From NCBI GenBank assembly GCA_016939345.1, contig JAFGHG010000093.1:1-7387 (forward strand): a stretch of 7,387 nucleotides of DNA, written 5' to 3'. Position numbers and translations under genes: made by a program. The notes beneath the pieces are model-generated. The model did not search any database. It saw only the letters and a program-made list of their open reading frames with translations, and was not told where the DNA came from. Below are positions 6,160 to 7,387 of the stretch, in pieces; position 1 is the stretch's first letter, and every line of letters starts with the position of its first letter. The DNA is from Candidatus Omnitrophota bacterium (GTDB lineage: Bacteria > Omnitrophota > Gorgyraeia > Duberdicusellales > 4484-171).

Positions 6160-7293
6160 TTATTCAAAACAATAAAGGCTTGCGTCTAGAGTGCCGACAT
6201 AAAGCCTGTCGTTGGCCACAACCACAGAAGAAACAACTTTTTCTCCCAAATCATATTCCCATAGCTTAGAACCTGTTGCAGCCTCAACAGCAATAAGCTT
6301 TCCTTTACCGTCAGCAACATATACAGTATCTTTTGTTAAGCAGGGCGCAGATGAGAAACCCAGCCTGGTAGATGAACTTAAAGGAACTTTATATTTCAAA
6401 TCACCTGTTAAAACATCAAGACAATACAAGTGTTGCCTAGTGTAACCGCTGACAAAAAATAAAGCATCATCGGCCAAAGCAATGTTTGAAACATAATTAG
6501 GCGTAGGGAGTTTATCTTCTAAATCATACTTCCATAATAGGCTGCCGTTAGAAAGCTTTAGAGCATAAACCGACCAGTCAAAATTTCCGGGAGCAATAAA
6601 TAGAGCCTGCTCATTTATTGCCGGTGACGCTAAATAAATCCCGCCTTTTGTATGATAATCCCAAACCTTACCGCCTGTGTTTTTATTCAAACAGTAGATA
6701 TTGCCGTCATTAGAGCCGATATAGATATTATTGCCCTGGGATGCTGCTGAAGAATGGACAATCTGACCGGTTTCAAATTGCCATACAAGAGCTCCGGTTT
6801 CAGCATCAAGGCTGTATATATATTTATTAGGAAAACCCGAAGCGCAAAAAATCCTATCCTGGCTTAATAAAGGCGATGAAGAGTCCTGGCCGCCGGTTTT
6901 ATATTTGTAAATCAAATTGCCGTTGTCAGCATTCAAACAGTAAAGGTAGCCGTCCTGGGAAGAAAAATAAACTTTCCCTTCGGCTACAGCCGGCGATGAG
7001 TCGATTAAGCCGCCAGATTCAAATTTCCAAAGCAACGAACCGCTTGCTGCATTTAGACAATAAAAGTTTTTATCTCTTGAACCAAAAAAAACTTTTTCTT
7101 CCACAACTGCCGGGGTAGATGCTATTTTATCTTCTGTTTTATACTTCCATTTAAGAGAAAGCGGAGGCTGAAAAATTTCTTCAGTCCTACTGCTACGCAA
7201 TACATCTTTTTGAAACATAGGCCAATCCTCTGTAAAGGCCATAATGCCTGAGACTATGAATATCAATATAAAAACTAATATTTTCCTCATCAT
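6160..7293 (-). CDS. Exported PQQ/BamB-like eight-bladed beta-propeller protein
   Basis: The 377-residue product has a signal peptide at residues 1-19 (hydrophobic core 5-17, cleavage after IMA, no lipobox Cys). WPMFQKD follows (24-30), an N-terminal signature common in PQQ-like propeller proteins. The rest is about eight copies of a roughly 40-residue unit of the form S-S-P-A-V...G-x-V-Y-F-G-S-x-D-G-x-L-Y-C-L-N-A-x-T-G-x-L-L-W-K-F. The last copy stops at SLYCFE, and the N-terminal LSLKWKYKTED appears to complete that blade. Such proteins act in the periplasm or outside the cell as scaffolds; dehydrogenase activity is not implied, since I see no catalytic residues or c-type haem motif. The start at 7293 is chosen because AAAGGAG lies 6 nt upstream; a GTG at 7320 would put that site inside the gene. 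It is convergent to the secretin operon, and a functional link is unproven. Confidence 0.9.
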   Translation of the reverse strand: MMRKILVFILIFIVSGIMAFTEDWPMFQKDVLRSSRTEEIFQPPLSLKWKYKTEDKIASTPAVVEEKVFFGSRDKNFYCLNAASGSLLWKFESGGLIDSSPAVAEGKVYFSSQDGYLYCLNADNGNLIYKYKTGGQDSSSPLLSQDRIFCASGFPNKYIYSLDAETGALVWQFETGQIVHSSAASQGNNIYIGSNDGNIYCLNKNTGGKVWDYHTKGGIYLASPAINEQALFIAPGNFDWSVYALKLSNGSLLWKYDLEDKLPTPNYVSNIALADDALFFVSGYTRQHLYCLDVLTGDLKYKVPLSSSTRLGFSSAPCLTKDTVYVADGKGKLIAVEAATGSKLWEYDLGEKVVSSVVVANDRLYVGTLDASLYCFE

Positions 7294-7299
7294 CGTTTT

Positions 7300-7306
7300 C
7301 TCCTTT
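7300..7306 (-). promoter_or_regulatory. Shine-Dalgarno deciding the propeller start
   Basis: On the minus strand AAAGGAG is followed by six bases and then ATGATG. This supports translation from 7293 (or 7290) and argues against the in-frame GTG at 7320. Confidence 0.8.
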
Positions 7307-7315
7307 AATGAACAC

Positions 7316-7354
7316 ATCACTTATGGAGCGTTAAGCGAACATAAGTGATAAGTG
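7316..7354. repeat. Inverted repeat with ATAAGTG heptamer duplication
   Basis: ATCACTTATG at 7316-7325 and CATAAGTGAT at 7340-7349 are perfect 10-bp inverted arms around a 14-nt loop. ATAAGTG is tandemly duplicated at 7341-7347 and 7348-7354, giving a 7-nt period. There is no T-run, so it is not a convincing terminator. It lies in the leader of the propeller gene and overlaps its candidate promoter, so it could be an operator or a leader hairpin, or simply a dispersed repeat. Confidence 0.7.
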
Positions 7355-7373
7355 CGAATTAAACCCTTGACAA
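7345..7373 (-). promoter_or_regulatory. Candidate sigma70-type promoter for the propeller gene
   Basis: On the minus strand TTGTCA (7373-7368) is five of six to TTGACA. It is separated by exactly 17 nt from TATCAC (7350-7345), four of six to TATAAT. Transcription would begin near 7338, inside the inverted repeat described separately. The match is plausible but the -10 is weak. Confidence 0.35.
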
Positions 7374-7387
7374 TTCTGCCACGTGAA

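Noticed and set aside
6212..6445. Plus-strand open frame opposite the propeller gene
   Set aside because: It is the antisense reading of repeated propeller blades and shows no recognisable features. The frame at 6876-7118 is rejected for the same reason.
7294..7320. GTG start at 7320 for the propeller protein
   Set aside because: It would place the AAAGGAG ribosome binding site inside the coding region and add nine polar residues before a normal signal peptide.
7367..7372. Plus-strand TTGACA -35 box
   Set aside because: A matching -10 would fall beyond the window end, and the same bases serve as a minus-strand -35 with a visible -10 partner, so no plus-strand promoter can be supported.

Overview
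The window looks like a piece of a chromosome from an uncultured, moderately low-GC Gram-negative bacterium. A secretin and periplasmic alignment proteins show that there is an outer membrane. The pilM/N/O-type gene order, a ParA gene directly upstream, and scattered heptanucleotide tandem repeats next to and inside genes recall the Omnitrophota (former OP3). That assignment rests on memory of such genomes and is only moderately secure.

Layout. Positions 1-264 hold a consensus extended -10 element and a 70-residue single-domain MerR-type DNA-binding protein. Positions 246-366 carry two heptamer repeat arrays in opposite orientation. A compact plus-strand run follows from 372 to 5931: a ParA/Soj ATPase, a 607-residue PilM-PilN fusion (GspL-like architecture), a PilO/GspM-like protein, a GspC/PilP-like periplasmic linker and a GspD/PilQ-family secretin. 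Junctions are 4 nt, a 23-nt overlap, a 4-nt ATGA overlap and 27 nt, so this is almost certainly one operon. Together the last four proteins form the inner-membrane platform, the periplasmic bridge and the outer-membrane gate of a type IV pilus or type II secretion machine. The motor ATPases, the polytopic PilC/GspF protein, pilins and prepilin peptidase are not in the window.

Downstream, 5977-6129 is an unlisted-size small gene for a 50-residue, lysine-rich peptide with a C-x-x-C and a third Cys. Convergent to it, on the minus strand (6160-7293), is an exported eight-bladed PQQ/BamB-type beta-propeller. Upstream of the propeller gene lie a promoter candidate, a 10-bp perfect inverted repeat and another heptamer repeat.

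Most notable point: the PilM-PilN fusion has an ~85-residue N-terminal extension not usual for PilM. Residues 18-30 of it closely resemble the N-terminal ParA-activating peptide of ParB/Spo0J (K-G-L-G...A-L-F-x-Q-V-D as remembered for B. subtilis Spo0J). No parB is present; parA lies 4 nt upstream. This suggests a ParA-driven positioning system whose cargo is the pilus/secretion platform itself. The other two points worth attention are the shared 7-nt period of four unrelated-looking repeat arrays, one of which is inside a signal-peptide coding region, and the small Cys peptide, which resembles a leader-plus-core precursor.
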